Position numbers and translations under genes: made by a program. 64,000 nucleotides of DNA from Lunularia cruciata (Eukaryota > Streptophyta > Marchantiopsida > Lunulariales > Lunulariaceae), in NCBI GenBank assembly GCA_948567375.1, contig OX419757.1, positions 76,632,001 through 76,696,000 of the forward strand. The letters run 5' to 3'. Shown here one piece after another: positions 21,471 through 32,934 of this stretch. Numbering within the stretch: position 1 is the first letter of the stretch; each line of letters begins with the position of its first letter. Under the pieces are notes generated by a model. It was not told where the DNA came from and searched no databases. It saw nothing but the letters and a program-made list of their open reading frames with translations.

Positions 21471-21825
21471 GGTTTAGTTCATTCGTGACGAAACCTACGC
21501 TGCCAAAGGAGAACCTACTACTGAACAGAAGTAGTTGAAATTTCAAGTCTACGAGTATGCACGGCTGCAACTACTACTGCTACTCCGGATTCTGGGTATT
21601 GATGGGATTGTGTCTCGTGGGGTGACAGGGGTTACTCCGGGTCACATCTAAGTTAAGTCACATTTGATCCATCTTTTAACACAGTCTAGGACGAGCTACT
21701 AACAGCCAAATCTCTCTTGCTTGAATAGATTGGCATCGTGCCCATGCTTAGACGTGGTGCTTGAAAACTTTAGGAGTGAAAGAATATTCTAATTTATTTA
21801 ATTGAAATGTTCCAACATTGACCCA
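21471..21825. other. No recognisable gene
   Basis: End of the CpG-retaining block (to about 21660) and a transition to AT-rich retroelement DNA. Confidence 0.35.
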
Positions 21826-23167
21826 AATCTATTTTGGCATCATTTTCAAAGACCATGGGATACCAAGGGCTCTCATCTTTGATCTAGATTCTCAATTTAG
21901 TGGTAAATTTTGGCAAGTTCTTATTTAGCTCCTTGGAACAAAGCTTCCATTGTCTATAACTTATCATCCTCAAAACTGATGGAAAAAAATGAGATACCTT
22001 GAGATATTATATACCTTTGTCAACATTCACCACATTGACTGGGATACTTGTCTCAAGATTGCCTTGTAATAATTCCAAGCATGCAAGTAACGGTTTTTCT
22101 TGCTTCTTCCTTAATTATTTGCAAGATCCACTTGTTCCAAATTCTCTTCTTTCTCCTTTTCCATCTCTAGTCTTGCATACTTCCACTGTCTTGTCCATGT
22201 TAGCCAAATCCCTCCACCAAGCCAATCTCTCATCTTCTCGCTGCTCAAAATTGGCAAAAGCAATGTGTTGATAAACATCATCACAATCTCACCTTTCAAC
22301 TAGGTGGTAAGGTCATGTTTTTGTCCATTAACCTTCCTCTCCCACTCAATACCCAAGTCCATAAACTAACTCCCAATTTGTCTATTTGAGATTACTTACA
22401 TCATTTCTCTAATTGCTACCAACTTACTCTCCTTAGTCATATGTAGATCAATCTTGTCTTCCATATTTCAAAGCTAAAACCCTTTGTTTCTAACTCATCT
22501 TCTCTTTCCACTTGTATCCAACTCCCTCTTCCTCCCATCTCTATCGATAATCATAAGGTATATAAAGTTGATTGCATATTTGCATATCATGACATTCAAC
22601 ATGGCCACAAACAACACATTAAATATAAGGTTCTTTGGAAAGTGTATTCCCTTCACAATACCACATAGGAGCCTCTTTCTCATCTCTACATTGCATAGAC
22701 AGCCCCATTGGAGTTTGAAGATTCCATGGCAAAGAGCACATCACCAACTAGCAGCGGGGGAATATGTAATAATATGGAGTTAGCCGACAAGTTAGTAGAA
22801 ACTAATGAGTTAGTAGTCTAAGCTAAATATAGCAAAAAGAAGTAGAACTAGCTAAGAATGGGCTTAGAAGCATTGAGTAACCTTGTGGGTAGAATATTCC
22901 AGAAGCACACAAGAAGCTTCTTGCTAAAAAGCTTCCAAAGGTAGAGTAACTTGTATCCCAAGCTAACGACTAGCTTAGCTTGCACTCCAAGTAAGTTGGC
23001 TCCTAGAAAGAACCTTCCTTGGAAGCTCCTTGGGAGTCTTATACCCACGTTACTTATACATGCCTTAGCCAAGCTCAAGCTAGGATTTGGAGTTTTCCTC
23101 ACTTGAGAGTCCCAATGTGATCTTTCACTTTGGTCTTTCATTCTCCTATTTCTCTTCTTCTTTTACA
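21826..23167 (+). mobile_element. Element A2: 5'-truncated copy of family A
   Basis: Starts abruptly inside integrase: the minus-sense element A has HHGMPRVLISDLDPCF and here the same stretch is recognisable but broken. It continues through the C-terminal part (DPLVPNSLLSPFPSLVLHTST at 22123-22185), a damaged chromodomain region (22540-22740), the polypurine tract at 22754-22764 and a 3' LTR. No 5' LTR is present. All frames are interrupted. It is plus-oriented, opposite to A and the same as A3. Confidence 0.85.
22765..23167 (+). repeat. 3' LTR of element A2
   Basis: TGTAATAATATGG to TTTTACA, 403 bp, clearly related to the other A LTRs. The GAAGCTTC clusters are mostly eroded and no intact three-module array is left. 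Confidence 0.85.
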
Positions 23168-23640
23168 CCAACACTTCCTACACCCAAATTCTCCTTGACT
23201 CACTTCTTTAATGTGATCAATTGACCACAAACTCAACTTGGATCAAAAACTCAACACTCAACTGAAAATATTGCCAACAATGGGCTTTGAATACATTGTC
23301 AAGCCACATCTACTCTAGCTAAGAGACTCCACATGGCACTTGCCAGCCTCTATCTACTATATCCAAGAGCTCAAAGCCTCAATATAATGAAGTGAGCTCT
23401 TTGGAGTTGCACTTCAAAGATATACTCCTCTAGAGCGGCCAAGAACCCAATACTAATGGTGCATTTGATGGCCCAATTGACAATGCAAATGGTGCAACTA
23501 ATGGTAGCTCTAACATTGTGATCAATAGCCCTAACACAAAATCTAGCTGCAACTAAGTAGTCTTTGAGCAACTATTGATATAAATTTGACAAACAAAGAC
23601 TAATACTCTAGCATCCAAGCAAACTTTGGTATTACAAATG
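23168..23640 (+). repeat. Dispersed repeat R, copy 1
   Basis: Shares an ordered set of blocks with 51865-52650: a CTCACTTCTT segment, CCAAGAGCTCAA, GAAGTGAGCTCT, AGATATAC followed by CTC, and a final CTTTGGTATT. It may be an LTR of an unknown element. No ends identified. Confidence 0.55.
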
Positions 23641-23699
23641 CGGTGACATTTTCTTTGAAGTATGACCGTAAAGCTTTCTTGGAAAGTTCATGTGACAAC

Positions 23700-25709
23700 T
23701 ATCATATAGAAAAACTAGACCATCTTTCTTTATGGATGTCTTCTTCAACTTTTGATTGTGCTTCTCCTTCCTCTTTTGCTAGATTCCTTTGGTATTTGCA
23801 TTAAATTCATCTTGCTTCCCCTTTAACCACATCAATTAATGAACATGAAAATCTTGACTTTCTTCTTCAAATAAGTGATCTTTTGGAGTGATCCAATAGG
23901 AGGATTCTTCAAATCTGATAGCTAGAATTGGATGCAGCCCATAAGTACAAAAGCATGGCATAGTTTTAGTCATGATCTTCTATGAAGTGCATTAAGCCCA
24001 AAACACAACAACTTCACATCCCAATCATAAGCATAGTTCATGGTTACTTCATTAAGAATCATACATAATAACTCATTGGCTTCTCCATCAATCCATTGGC
24101 CTTTGTATTAGAAGGTCTTTTTTTCCTATGTTTAATCTAGATTTATTTTGTGTTGGGAGAAAATTTGCAACTAGAAATTAGAAAGAGTAGTAGGAATCCA
24201 AATTTGGCTATGTGATGGAGCAAAAACCATTCATCAATCTGGTCAAGAAAAGAACATGCATAAAAATTATACCAGATTTCATGTGGTTTGGCAAACATTT
24301 TGCCTATGTCCACAATTGCATAGGATCTTTATTCACTCTTCAACTATCAAATCAATCAAGAACTACCATCAAGGAAATCATCCTCTAGATCCTCATATTG
24401 CTCTTTTGTTGCCAATCTTGAGAGAAAAATCTATATTCTTGTGTTGTGCACCCTTCCTCACATGAACTATGTAGGTGAACCTTTGTAGCAACAAAATCTA
24501 TTGGGCAATCTATCTTGATAAATTGGCCTTCTTCACAAGAGGTTGCAAGGCATAATGGTCAATGTGAACACAAATTTGTAACCTAAGAGAAAGTGGTGGA
24601 ATTTCTTAAGCCATAAACTATTGCAAACCCTAGCTTAAAGCTTCTTCCTCTATTTAGGGTACTTTTTCTTGGGAGTAGACAATGGACTACTTGCATAGTA
24701 AATGGGATAGTCCTCTTATTAAATTTTTGGCTGAGGAAAACTCCAAGAAGAGTATCTACATAAACTTGAAATGGGCATTCCCAATTAGAGGCTCTTATGA
24801 TATGTGCTTTGACCACATAAACTTGAAATGCTCATTCCTAAATGGATGCTCTCATGATAGGTGCTTTGACCAAAGTTTCTTGAGGGTGAAAAATGCATCT
24901 TCTTGCTCTTTTTATCCACACATAGTCATCCAATTTCTTCAATAACTTCATCAAAGGGGCAATAAGGATTGCAAAGCTTGCCACAAATTTGAGATAGTAC
25001 TCCCATATGACCCAAAAGGCTCAAAGCTCCTTGATATTATTTGGTGCTTATAGTTCTTTTATGAGTTTGAATTTCCTAATGTCTACTTCAATTTCTCTTC
25101 CAAAAACATGATGCCCCAGAAGTATCACTTCCTCCATCAAGAAGAAATATTTCTCTAAGTAAATTGATAATCTTGTAGCCCAACATTGTTAAAAGGTCAT
25201 CCAAAGGTGATCAAGGTGATGGACTCTTCTTCAAAAGACAAAAAACTTTTGATGAATACTTCTACAAATTTCCTAAGGAAGTCCTTGAATATTGTGTTTA
25301 TTATCCTTTAGAAGATTGCAAGAGGATTGTAAAAATAGAATGTTATTTGGTTGTTGCGTGTGTTCCCCAATCCATAGTGAAGGTGGTCTTGTCCTTATCC
25401 TCCTCATGAAGGGATACTTGGTTGTATCTTAGAAATCCATCCAAGAAGCTATAGCATTTATACCATGCTACATGGTCTAGAATGGCATTGATAAGTGGCA
25501 AATGTTGTCTTTCTTTGTGACTATGTTAAGCCTTTGGAAGTCTTGACACACATGAATCTTCCCATTTTTCTTCTTTGGCACAATCACAATAGGAGACACC
25601 ACTTGCTACTAAGCACTAGAAAAATGCATACCCAAAGATATTTTGCAATCTCATCTTTGACCAACAATGAGTATTTTAAGTTTAGCTTGTATTGATGTTG
25701 GCAAATTGG
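23700..25709 (-). pseudogene. Gypsy relic I, pol part (RT, RNase H, integrase)
   Basis: Read leftward from 25700: RT N-terminal PIVIVPKKKNGKIHVCQDFQRLN (about 25590), the VILLGHHVFGREIEVD link (about 25110), PLMKLLKKLDDYVW (about 24930), RNase H AFQVYVDTLLGVFLSQ (about 24770), and integrase remnants to about 23880. Wording (VPKKNGK, LLGHHVFGREI) differs from chromoviruses A and B. Stops throughout. Element B is inserted at its upstream edge, and sequence that fits the missing upstream part resumes at 31995. Confidence 0.7.
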
Positions 25710-25714
25710 AATAG
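25710..25714. repeat. Target-site duplication of element B, left
   Basis: AATAG, repeated exactly at 31990-31994 after the 3' LTR. Confidence 0.92.
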
Positions 25715-26296
25715 TGTAATACCAAGGGTTAGCCATATGATCTAGATGTGAAATTTGGTTTGGTAACTTCTAGAATGATGTTACACATGATGGACTAAAC
25801 AGATCAGAAAGAGGTATCACCAAATGGGGACTTCTACTAATAGAGTAGGAACCAAAATATGCCTGAAATCTTTGAAGGCAATTTTGGAGGCCTAAACGGA
25901 TGAATTAGGCCTCAAAAATGTGCAGATTCCCCCCCAACAGAGGAAAGGTTGGCCTTCCCTCCTCCCTGATTTGTCTCGTCGAGAGCTTTCCAATGGTACC
26001 TTACTCACGTGATTTTGAGATTCTTATAGGAAGATTCTCTAAAAGATTCCCTCCAGTCAAAGCTTGTTTGACCAACTAGATAGGACCTAGACTAGATAGG
26101 TCACCCATCCAAGTAAGTAATCCAAGGGTGGAGCTTGCGGACATGTCACCTATCTGTGTCCCTAATCCTATGGTGGAGCTTCCTTGGAGGAGATCCTCTT
26201 GGTCTATATAATAAAGAGAAGGTGCTCCCTTGGAGCATCGAATGTTTGAGTGTGCAATCTGTGTTTTCTCTCTTCTCTTGTCCTCAGAGTATTAAA
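25715..26296 (+). repeat. 5' LTR of element B
   Basis: TGTAATACC to GTATTAAA (the last CA is changed to AA). TATA motif at 26205-26212. It lacks the 156-bp internal duplication of the solo LTRs. Confidence 0.95.
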
Positions 26297-26297
26297 A

Positions 26298-26310
26298 TGG
26301 TATCAGAGCA
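26298..26310 (+). other. Primer-binding site of element B
   Basis: TGGTATCAGAGCA, an exact complement of the 3' end of initiator tRNA-Met, one base after the LTR. Confidence 0.95.
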
Positions 26311-26471
26311 AGTGTTCTAGTCCAAGAGAGTGGATCACCCCTCTTGGAATAGCACGAACTACTGAAACTAAGTAATTTGAAGTGGAGAATATAGAGTAAT
26401 CGCTAGACTTAGGAAGGGCTTTAGAGAGCGGATGGGATAGATGCGCCGGGAGGACAATTTCCCACACCTAG

Positions 26472-26651
26472 CTTTCCATTTTCAAACCCATCAAGGTCAT
26501 GTACATCCAGCGTGAGCAGATGAGGGTATCGCTAGTTTATCACTTTGGTGCGGAATTCATGGACAGAGTGATGAACTCACCAACCCCGGTGCTTCTACCT
26601 TTGGTGATATATGACAGAGAGTGGGATTTGACGATCTACATTCTATTATGA
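26472..26651 (+). CDS. Leader ORF 1 of element B (unrecognised)
   Basis: A frame of about 60 codons between the primer-binding site and gag; the first ATG is at 26499. Key residues: IKVMYIQREQ, VYHFGAEF, LLPLVIYDREW, TIYILL. This matches the leader ORF of family A in order and spacing (FG.DF, P.L, W..WIYVL). The stop is five bases before the next leader ORF starts. Function unknown; it may be translated as a leader peptide or have been part of Gag. Confidence 0.5.
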   Translation, partial: LSIFKPIKVMYIQREQMRVSLVYHFGAEFMDRVMNSPTPVLLPLVIYDREWDLTIYILL

Positions 26652-26655
26652 TAAT

Positions 26656-26859
26656 ATGGATATGAATATCCCAAATCCTCTTCCTTTCAACACTCAAGTA
26701 GAAATCCGTTATGTAGTGAGGCCAAAAGTGATGTTTAGAGATTTTGTGGTTAGGAATTTTGGTGAGGAGTATTTTCAACGAGTGATAGCTTCTGAGGTCC
26801 CAATGGTAGTTTCAATAGTTTGTGCGCCTTCCAGAGTGATTATATTGACTATGTATTGA
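26656..26859 (+). CDS. Leader ORF 2 of element B (unrecognised)
   Basis: An ATG-started frame of 67 codons. It repeats the same pattern as leader ORF 1: NPLPFNTQVEIRYV, then PKVMF.DFVVRNFGEEYF, then a Ser-Glu-x-Pro turn (ASEVPMVV). The spacing from NPL to the FG motif is close to that of the leader ORF of family A (NPLLPNHWDF...CFGQDF). Element B thus carries two tandem versions of a module that family A has once. It ends 33 bases before the gag ATG. No known family recognised. Confidence 0.5.
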   Translation: MDMNIPNPLPFNTQVEIRYVVRPKVMFRDFVVRNFGEEYFQRVIASEVPMVVSIVCAPSRVIILTMY

Positions 26860-26892
26860 AGTAGACGTTAGCAATTGGGTGTTGCAGGAACC

Positions 26893-27981
26893 ATGGATCG
26901 GCAATTGCAAGAGCTGGTGCAAGGAATGCAAGGGATGCTGAATGAATTTCGAGAGATTAAGATGACCATGGAGACATTACAAAGTCAAGTGCAGATCCTC
27001 AGGAACGATCAAGCCATGCAAGGAGAAGATCCGTCTCAAAACCCAGTACCTACGACCAAAGTACTTGGAGAGGCACCCGTGCCTACAAACCCTATCAACA
27101 ATGAAGCTACATTGCTACTCCGGATGAAGAAGACCTACAACATCGAGCCTTACAAGGAGCAGCGTATGATGGGAGTAGTGGAAAATTAGATCTCAAGAAT
27201 GAATTGATATTTCCGATTGTTCTCAACAGAGATCACAGAGTATGTTGCAGGCATGTTTGCATGTGGGTACTTGACCGATAAAGCGCTCACATGGTATGAT
27301 GCTTGGGAACTATCCATGCTGGCCAAGAGAAGGGAGGTCACATGGACAGCAATGCAAGAAGGACTGTTGAAGAATTTCCAATCGGTGGATTCTGTGCAGA
27401 TGGCTCAAACCCAACTATGGGGATTGAGACAGAAGAATAGCATACAAGAGTATGTGGAGGCATTTTAGGATCTACAAGTTGCAATTACCGACATGAGTCC
27501 AACAAAGGCTCTCGACAATTTCAAACGAGGGTTGAAAGAGCGGATTTGCCAAGAAGTCATGGTGCAAAACCCTCGCACGGTATTTGAAGCCATTGCTTGT
27601 GCGCAGAGAATAGCAAGAGCATTAGGTGGAGGTGAAGGAGTAGTTCTACCTCAACATTATTGGGCGGAAATGCCACACATGGGTGGACCAGTACCGATGG
27701 AATTGGGCAACCTTCGATTCCGGGATTGAGGAGCACTGCCGCTTCAAGGGGAGCGGGGGCGGGTAGAAGAACAAAGAGATGGAGTCCCACGAGGAGAAGG
27801 GACTCAAGGAGAACAATGCCGTTGTTACAATTGTGGCCGTATTGGGCACATATCTACCAATTGTCACACTCGTTTCCCTAGAGGCCCTTGGCCTTTATAT
27901 AGGCAATCTTTGAACAACATGGAGAGGCACATTGAAGAGGAGGAGGTGGAAACCACTTCGGAAAACAAAGATTGCCAGTAA
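26893..27981 (+). pseudogene. gag of element B
   Basis: Starts at an ATG in good context with a coiled-coil N terminus (QELVQGMQGMLNEF, METLQSQVQILRND). The capsid region follows (TDKALTWYDAWELS, TWTAMQEGLLKNF, NFKRGLKERICQEVM) and a CCHC zinc knuckle CYNCGRIGHISTNC at 27823-27864. In-frame stops are at 27187, 27205, 27466, 27727 and 27979. Each can be explained by a single C-to-T or G-to-A change. Without stops the frame would be about 360 codons, normal for plant gypsy Gag. Confidence 0.9.
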
Positions 27982-28076
27982 ATGTACCTTGCAGCCTTAT
28001 TGGCTCAATAAGGAAGTAGAGAAGCAAGGGAAGGAAGAAGAATAATGCGCAAAGATCCTGAAAGGCAACCTCACAA

Positions 28077-31000
28077 TTGATTGTTGTGAATGGAATCCTA
28101 GAAGGTAATCAAGTGAGAGTATTAATAGATCCGGGAGCAATAGAGAATTTCTTGTCTCGCTCTGTTGCAATAAGATTGGGAATGGATCTAGAGAGAGATG
28201 GAAGTGAAGAAGTAGAGTTACCAAATAGGCAAATAGAGAGGATTGAATCATTACCTAGACGGGTAACCCTCTCTGTAGGAGAATATCAAGAAGCAATCGA
28301 GTGGCGAGTGATACAATTAGCCCGTTATGATGCCATTTTAGGCATGCCATGGATGGAGCAGTACAACTCAATGGTAGATTGGAGGGAGAAAGTAGTAAGA
28401 ACCCACCAATGGTCAATCATTGGGGTTAAAGAAAAATCACACAAGCAGAAACTGCCTCTATATGTCGTAGGGACGGCAACTGTCTATAAGACCGATAGAT
28501 GTTTTATGGGTCTAGTAAGAGAAGTCCAGAGTGCACAACTCAATGGAAAAATTCCTGAGAAATTGACGGATGTGGTGGATGAGTTTCAAGATGTCTTTCT
28601 TGATGATCTACCTTCAGGATTACTACCTAAAAGGCGAGTAGATCACAAAATAGAGACACTCCCGGGGAAGACACCTCCTTGTAAGGCCCCATATTGCCTA
28701 TCACCTCATGAGTTGGAGGAGTGTAAGACTCAAATTGAGGAGATGCTACAGAAAGGGTTCATCCAACCTAGCGTATCACCATATGGGGCCTCTGTCTTGT
28801 TTGTGAAGAAGAAGGATGGTACAATGCGCATGTGCATTGACTATCGGGGTCTCAATCAACAAACAGTGAAGAACAAATACCCCTTACCTCGCATGGATGA
28901 CCTGTTTGATCAACTCCATGGAGCGAGATACTTCACCAAACTGGACTTGCAAAGCGGTTATAATCAAATCCAAATTGTAGAGGAGGATGTGTACAAAACT
29001 GCCTTTCAAACCAAGTATGGCCACTTTGAGTATCTTGTGATGCCTTTTGGCCTCACCAATGCACCTGCCACTTTCATGAGCCTAATGAATGACATATTTC
29101 ATCCATACTTGGATAAGTTTGTTATCGTCTTCTTGGATGATATCTTAGTATATAGTAGTATGATGACAGAACACAAACAACATCTACGAGAGGTCCTCCA
29201 GATTCTAAGACAGAATCAGTTGTACTCCAAAATATCAAAGTGTGAGTTTGGCAAGTCTGAAGTAGACTTCTTAGGGCATAGAGTAAGTGCAGAGGGCATT
29301 CAAGTATTGATAGATAAAATAGAGGTCATTCAAAAATGGAGTGCCCCAGAAGATCAGACTCAACTTAAGAGCTTCTTGGGGTTGACGGGATTCTATCATA
29401 GATTTGTCAAGGACTTCTCCAAGGTTGCACAGCCTTTAACGGCACTACTTGGCAAGGGGAAGAAGTGGACATGGGGAACCGCACAAGAGTTGGCCTTTCA
29501 AGAATTGAAGGCCGCCTTGCTACATGCACCAATCTTGAAGTGGTATGACCCAAAACATCCAATCAAGTTGGCTACAGATGCATCAAGCGTAGCAATAGGA
29601 GCAGTCCTACAACAAGAGTGGCATGACGGATGCCATCCAATTGCATATTTCTCTTGAAAGTTGTTACCAATAGAGCGCAACTACCACACCACAGAACGGG
29701 AAGAGCTGGCCATCGTTCTAGCAACCAAGCATTGGAAGCACTACCTGGGCGAGAAGGCATTTGTAGTAGAGACAGACCACAAACCTCTAGTCTACCTCGA
29801 GACGCAGAAGGATCTATCTTGTCGCCAAATTTGGTGGGCAAAGTGGTGACAATGCTTTAACATGACAATCACCTACATGGAAGGTAAGAAAAAATTGGCA
29901 GATGCATTCACCCGTATGCCAATGGCCAACAACTTGGTGGTAGAGGTTAAGATTAACCCTGAATTTTGGCAAGAGATTCTAGCTGCTACAGAAACTGATC
30001 CATAGATTGTAGAAGTGCAATCATCCAAAGATGTCACCAGCACCCAAGGACTCACCTTTCGGGATGGCAGATTATGGATCCCAAATGTCCCAGACTTACG
30101 CACCACCATTCTAGTGGAATGTCATGATTCGGCCATTGCAGCTCGTGTCAGAGTAGACAAGACCTTGGATGCAGTCAAGCGCCATTACTATTGGCCCAAA
30201 AAGAGCAACGACGTGAGGGACTATGTGCGTAGCTGCCTACTTTGTCAACAAAACAAAGCTTCTAATCAAACTCCTGCAGGGCTCCTTCAACCTCTCTCCA
30301 CTCCTACCCAACATTGGGAACAAGTGAGTATGGATCTTGTCTACGAATTACCCAAGACCACCTCAGGGTTTGACTCCATTGTGGTCTTTGTGGACCAGCT
30401 CAGCAAAATGATTCATGTACGTCCTACCACCAAGGAGGTGACCGCTCCACAACTAGCTCAACTATACTTAGATGCAGTCTTTGCTCACCATGGCTTGTCT
30501 AGAGTACTCATCACCGATAGAGGCACCCAATTCACCAGTTTGTTTTGGTGAACACTCTTTGGTTTCTTCAAAACCAAGTTGGCCATGTCTACAGCTTACC
30601 ACCTACAAATAGATGGCCAAACAGAGCGGGCTAATCGCACGATTGAAGACATGTTACGTGGCTTCACCTTAGAAGAGCAAGAGAGGTGGGACACCCTACT
30701 ACCGTTGGTGGAATTTGCGTACAACAATTCAGTGAATGCCTCCACCCAGGTCACTCCGTTCTTCCTCATGTATGGTGAGCATCCCTTCACACCTTCTAGC
30801 TTGATGAAGATCCGTCCTGTGACTACCAAGGTTGATGCAATCAACACATTTGTTTCTAGAATCCAACAAGGTGTGGAGAGCGCCAAGCACAAGTTACAGA
30901 TTGCGCAAAATCGAAAAAAGCAGTATGTTGATGCACACCGTTGGCACATGGAGTTCAATGTTGGGGATCAAGTGTGGCTATCGACAACCAACCTCACATT

Positions 31001-31421
31001 AGTTGGATCTTGTAAGCTCAAACCTCATTTTATTAGGCCTTTCTCGATTCTTCCTTGCATCGGCGCTGTGGCCTATCACCTTGAGCCACCACATATGAAG
31101 ATCCACCCAGTGTTCCATATCTCCCTACTATGCAGATATGCTCCCCGATCAGGCCAAGGTCCTTCCACACAGGACATTCGACCTTGTCCGACACTCATTG
31201 ATGGCACAGAGGAATATGAAGTGGAGCGGATTCTCCAAAAACGCATGCGAGATACTCGCTATCCGCGGGTGGAATATCTAGTACAATGGAAAGGTTACCC
31301 CCTCTATGAAGCAACCTGGGAACCCGCTGCCAATTTGGCACATGCACCGATGTTGGTACAAGCATTTGAGCAACAATTGCACAACAAGGACGTTGCGTCT
31401 CAAAAGGAGGGAGGTCTGTAA
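28077..31421 (+). pseudogene. pol of element B: protease, RT, RNase H, integrase, chromodomain
   Basis: One frame from 28077 to a TAA at 31419-31421 that is formed by the first bases of the 3' LTR. Protease: [11 protein letters not shown], with Pro in place of Ser/Thr in the catalytic triad, and [33 protein letters not shown] and FLDDILVYS (FLDD at 29130-29141) in an unbroken 526-codon stretch. RNase [36 protein letters not shown]. Integrase: the zinc-finger Cys pair is present but the second His position reads Arg; MDLVYELP, ITDRGTQF and QTERAN keep D, D and E. Chromodomain: EYLVQWKGYPLYEATWEP. Stops at 29655, 29847, 30003 and 30549. Confidence 0.95.
31402..31416 (+). other. Polypurine tract of element B
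   Basis: AAAAGGAGGGAGGTC directly before the 3' LTR. Confidence 0.9.
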
Positions 31422-31989
31422 TACCAAGGGTTAGCCATATGATCTAGATGTGAAATCTGGTTTGGTAACTTCTTGAATGATGTTACACATGATGGACTAA
31501 ACAGATGAGAAAGAGGTATCACCAAAAGGGGACTTCTACTAATAGAGTAGGAACCGAAATATGCCTGAAATCTTTGAAGGCAATTTTGGAGGCCTAAATG
31601 GATGAATTAGGCCTCAAAAATGTGCAGATTCCCCCCCCCCCAATAGAGGATAGGCTGGCCTTCCCTCCCCCCTGCTTTGTCTTGTTGAGAGCTTTCCAAC
31701 GGTACCTTACTCACGTGATTCTGAGATTCCTACAAGAAGATTCCCTCCGGTCAAAGCTGGTTTGACCAACCGATGGGACCTAGACCAGACAGGTCACCCA
31801 TCCAAGTAAGTAATCCAAGGGTGGAGCTTGCGGACATGTCACCTATCTGTGTCCCTAATCCTATGGTGGAGCTTCCTTGGAGGAGATCCTCTTTGTCTAT
31901 ATAATAAAGAGAAGGTGCTCCCTTGGGGCATCAAATGTTTGAGTGTGCAATCTGTGTTTTCTCTCTTCTCTTGTCCTCGGAGTATTACA
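31417..31989 (+). repeat. 3' LTR of element B
   Basis: TGTAATACC to GTATTACA, 573 bp, closely similar to the 5' LTR; it has a longer C run near 31631 and lacks a short segment near the middle. It is followed by AATAG. Confidence 0.95.
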
Positions 31990-31994
31990 AATAG

Positions 31995-32900
31995 CTCTTT
32001 CCACCAAGTCAATTTGATATTCCCCAAAATGCCAAGGAATGCTAAGCATATGTTCAATTGATGATACAAAGATCTCATGAAATTCATTGAATAGGGCCAC
32101 ATAATATGAAAATAATCAAGATCTTCATGCTTGAAAATAATCAAGATTTTCTTATTTGCAAGAAAAACTTCTTGATAATTATCAAGCTTGATAATCTCCT
32201 CTACATTACTTACCTAGCTTGTCTCTAACATTGCCAAGGACGACCCTACTCTTCATATTCTAAAGATATATCTTTGGGTGCTAGACTCTGATCCTCTTCA
32301 TCAATTGTGTAGCACTCAAGGTAATTCACACAAATGTCATTTCAGTAATCTCCTAAGGAATCAATGGTATATCTTCCTTCTTAGGCTAAGACTTCCTTCC
32401 TTCCTCCTAAGGCTTCTTCCCAAGATGCAAAATCTTCTTCCAACTCTTCATAATGATCTTTTGATCCTCTTCACTTGGATTCTCAAATTTCATAAGGTGT
32501 TTGATGCAAATGGTCTCCCAATGAGTAATAGGTTCTCAATATTTGCAACAGGCCTTAGGACAATGTAATTCAACCAGAAGGCCATCATACTGATCATAGT
32601 CAACACATTATTTTAGCAATATCAAGGGCCCACTTTGGTTCAAGAATTAGAATCTGTTTTCCAAGTGTCTTCAACATTTCTTCTCGGATCAAGTCTTCCA
32701 TGTCCTTGAAAAATTATGTTGGAAAGAACAACTTGGATGGTTCAGATTCTTCATCTTCTTTGGGTGGCTTCTTCCAAAGATGTGGTGCTTCCTTCATCTT
32801 TGCAAGATGCTTGCCTTGAGCTTCTCACATAGCTTGTGTTCCTTCTTTGATAAAAATATCCATTTTTTATTAATCATTTAGACTTTGCATATGAAGGGAA
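31995..32900 (-). pseudogene. Gypsy relic I, upstream part
   Basis: The minus strand continues the pol sequence interrupted by element B: a stretch with FNEFHEIFVSSIEHMLSIP (about 32070-32010) fits the N-terminal edge of RT, and further upstream are remnants of a linker. Heavily decayed. The assignment rests on position, strand and weak wording. Confidence 0.45.
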
Positions 32901-32934
32901 TACTGAGTCAAAAGAGTGAAATTGCTGTATCAAA

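Larger units (their letters stand above)
25715..31989 (+). mobile_element. Element B: Ty3/gypsy chromovirus, complete length, decayed
   Basis: A 6275-bp LTR retrotransposon in plus orientation with LTRs of 582 and 573 bp, a perfect AATAG target duplication, an intact initiator tRNA-Met primer-binding site, a polypurine tract, and gag-pol ending in a chromodomain. All of pol lies in one frame, broken only by single stop codons; gag is in another frame. It is the least decayed element in the window. It interrupts gypsy relic I. Four solo or partial LTRs of a sister subfamily lie at 11.1, 47.4, 48.6 and 49.9 kb. Confidence 0.97.

Noticed and set aside
27557-27867. Minus-strand frames opposite gag of element B
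   Set aside because: Shadows of gag; the zinc knuckle and capsid wording are on the plus strand.
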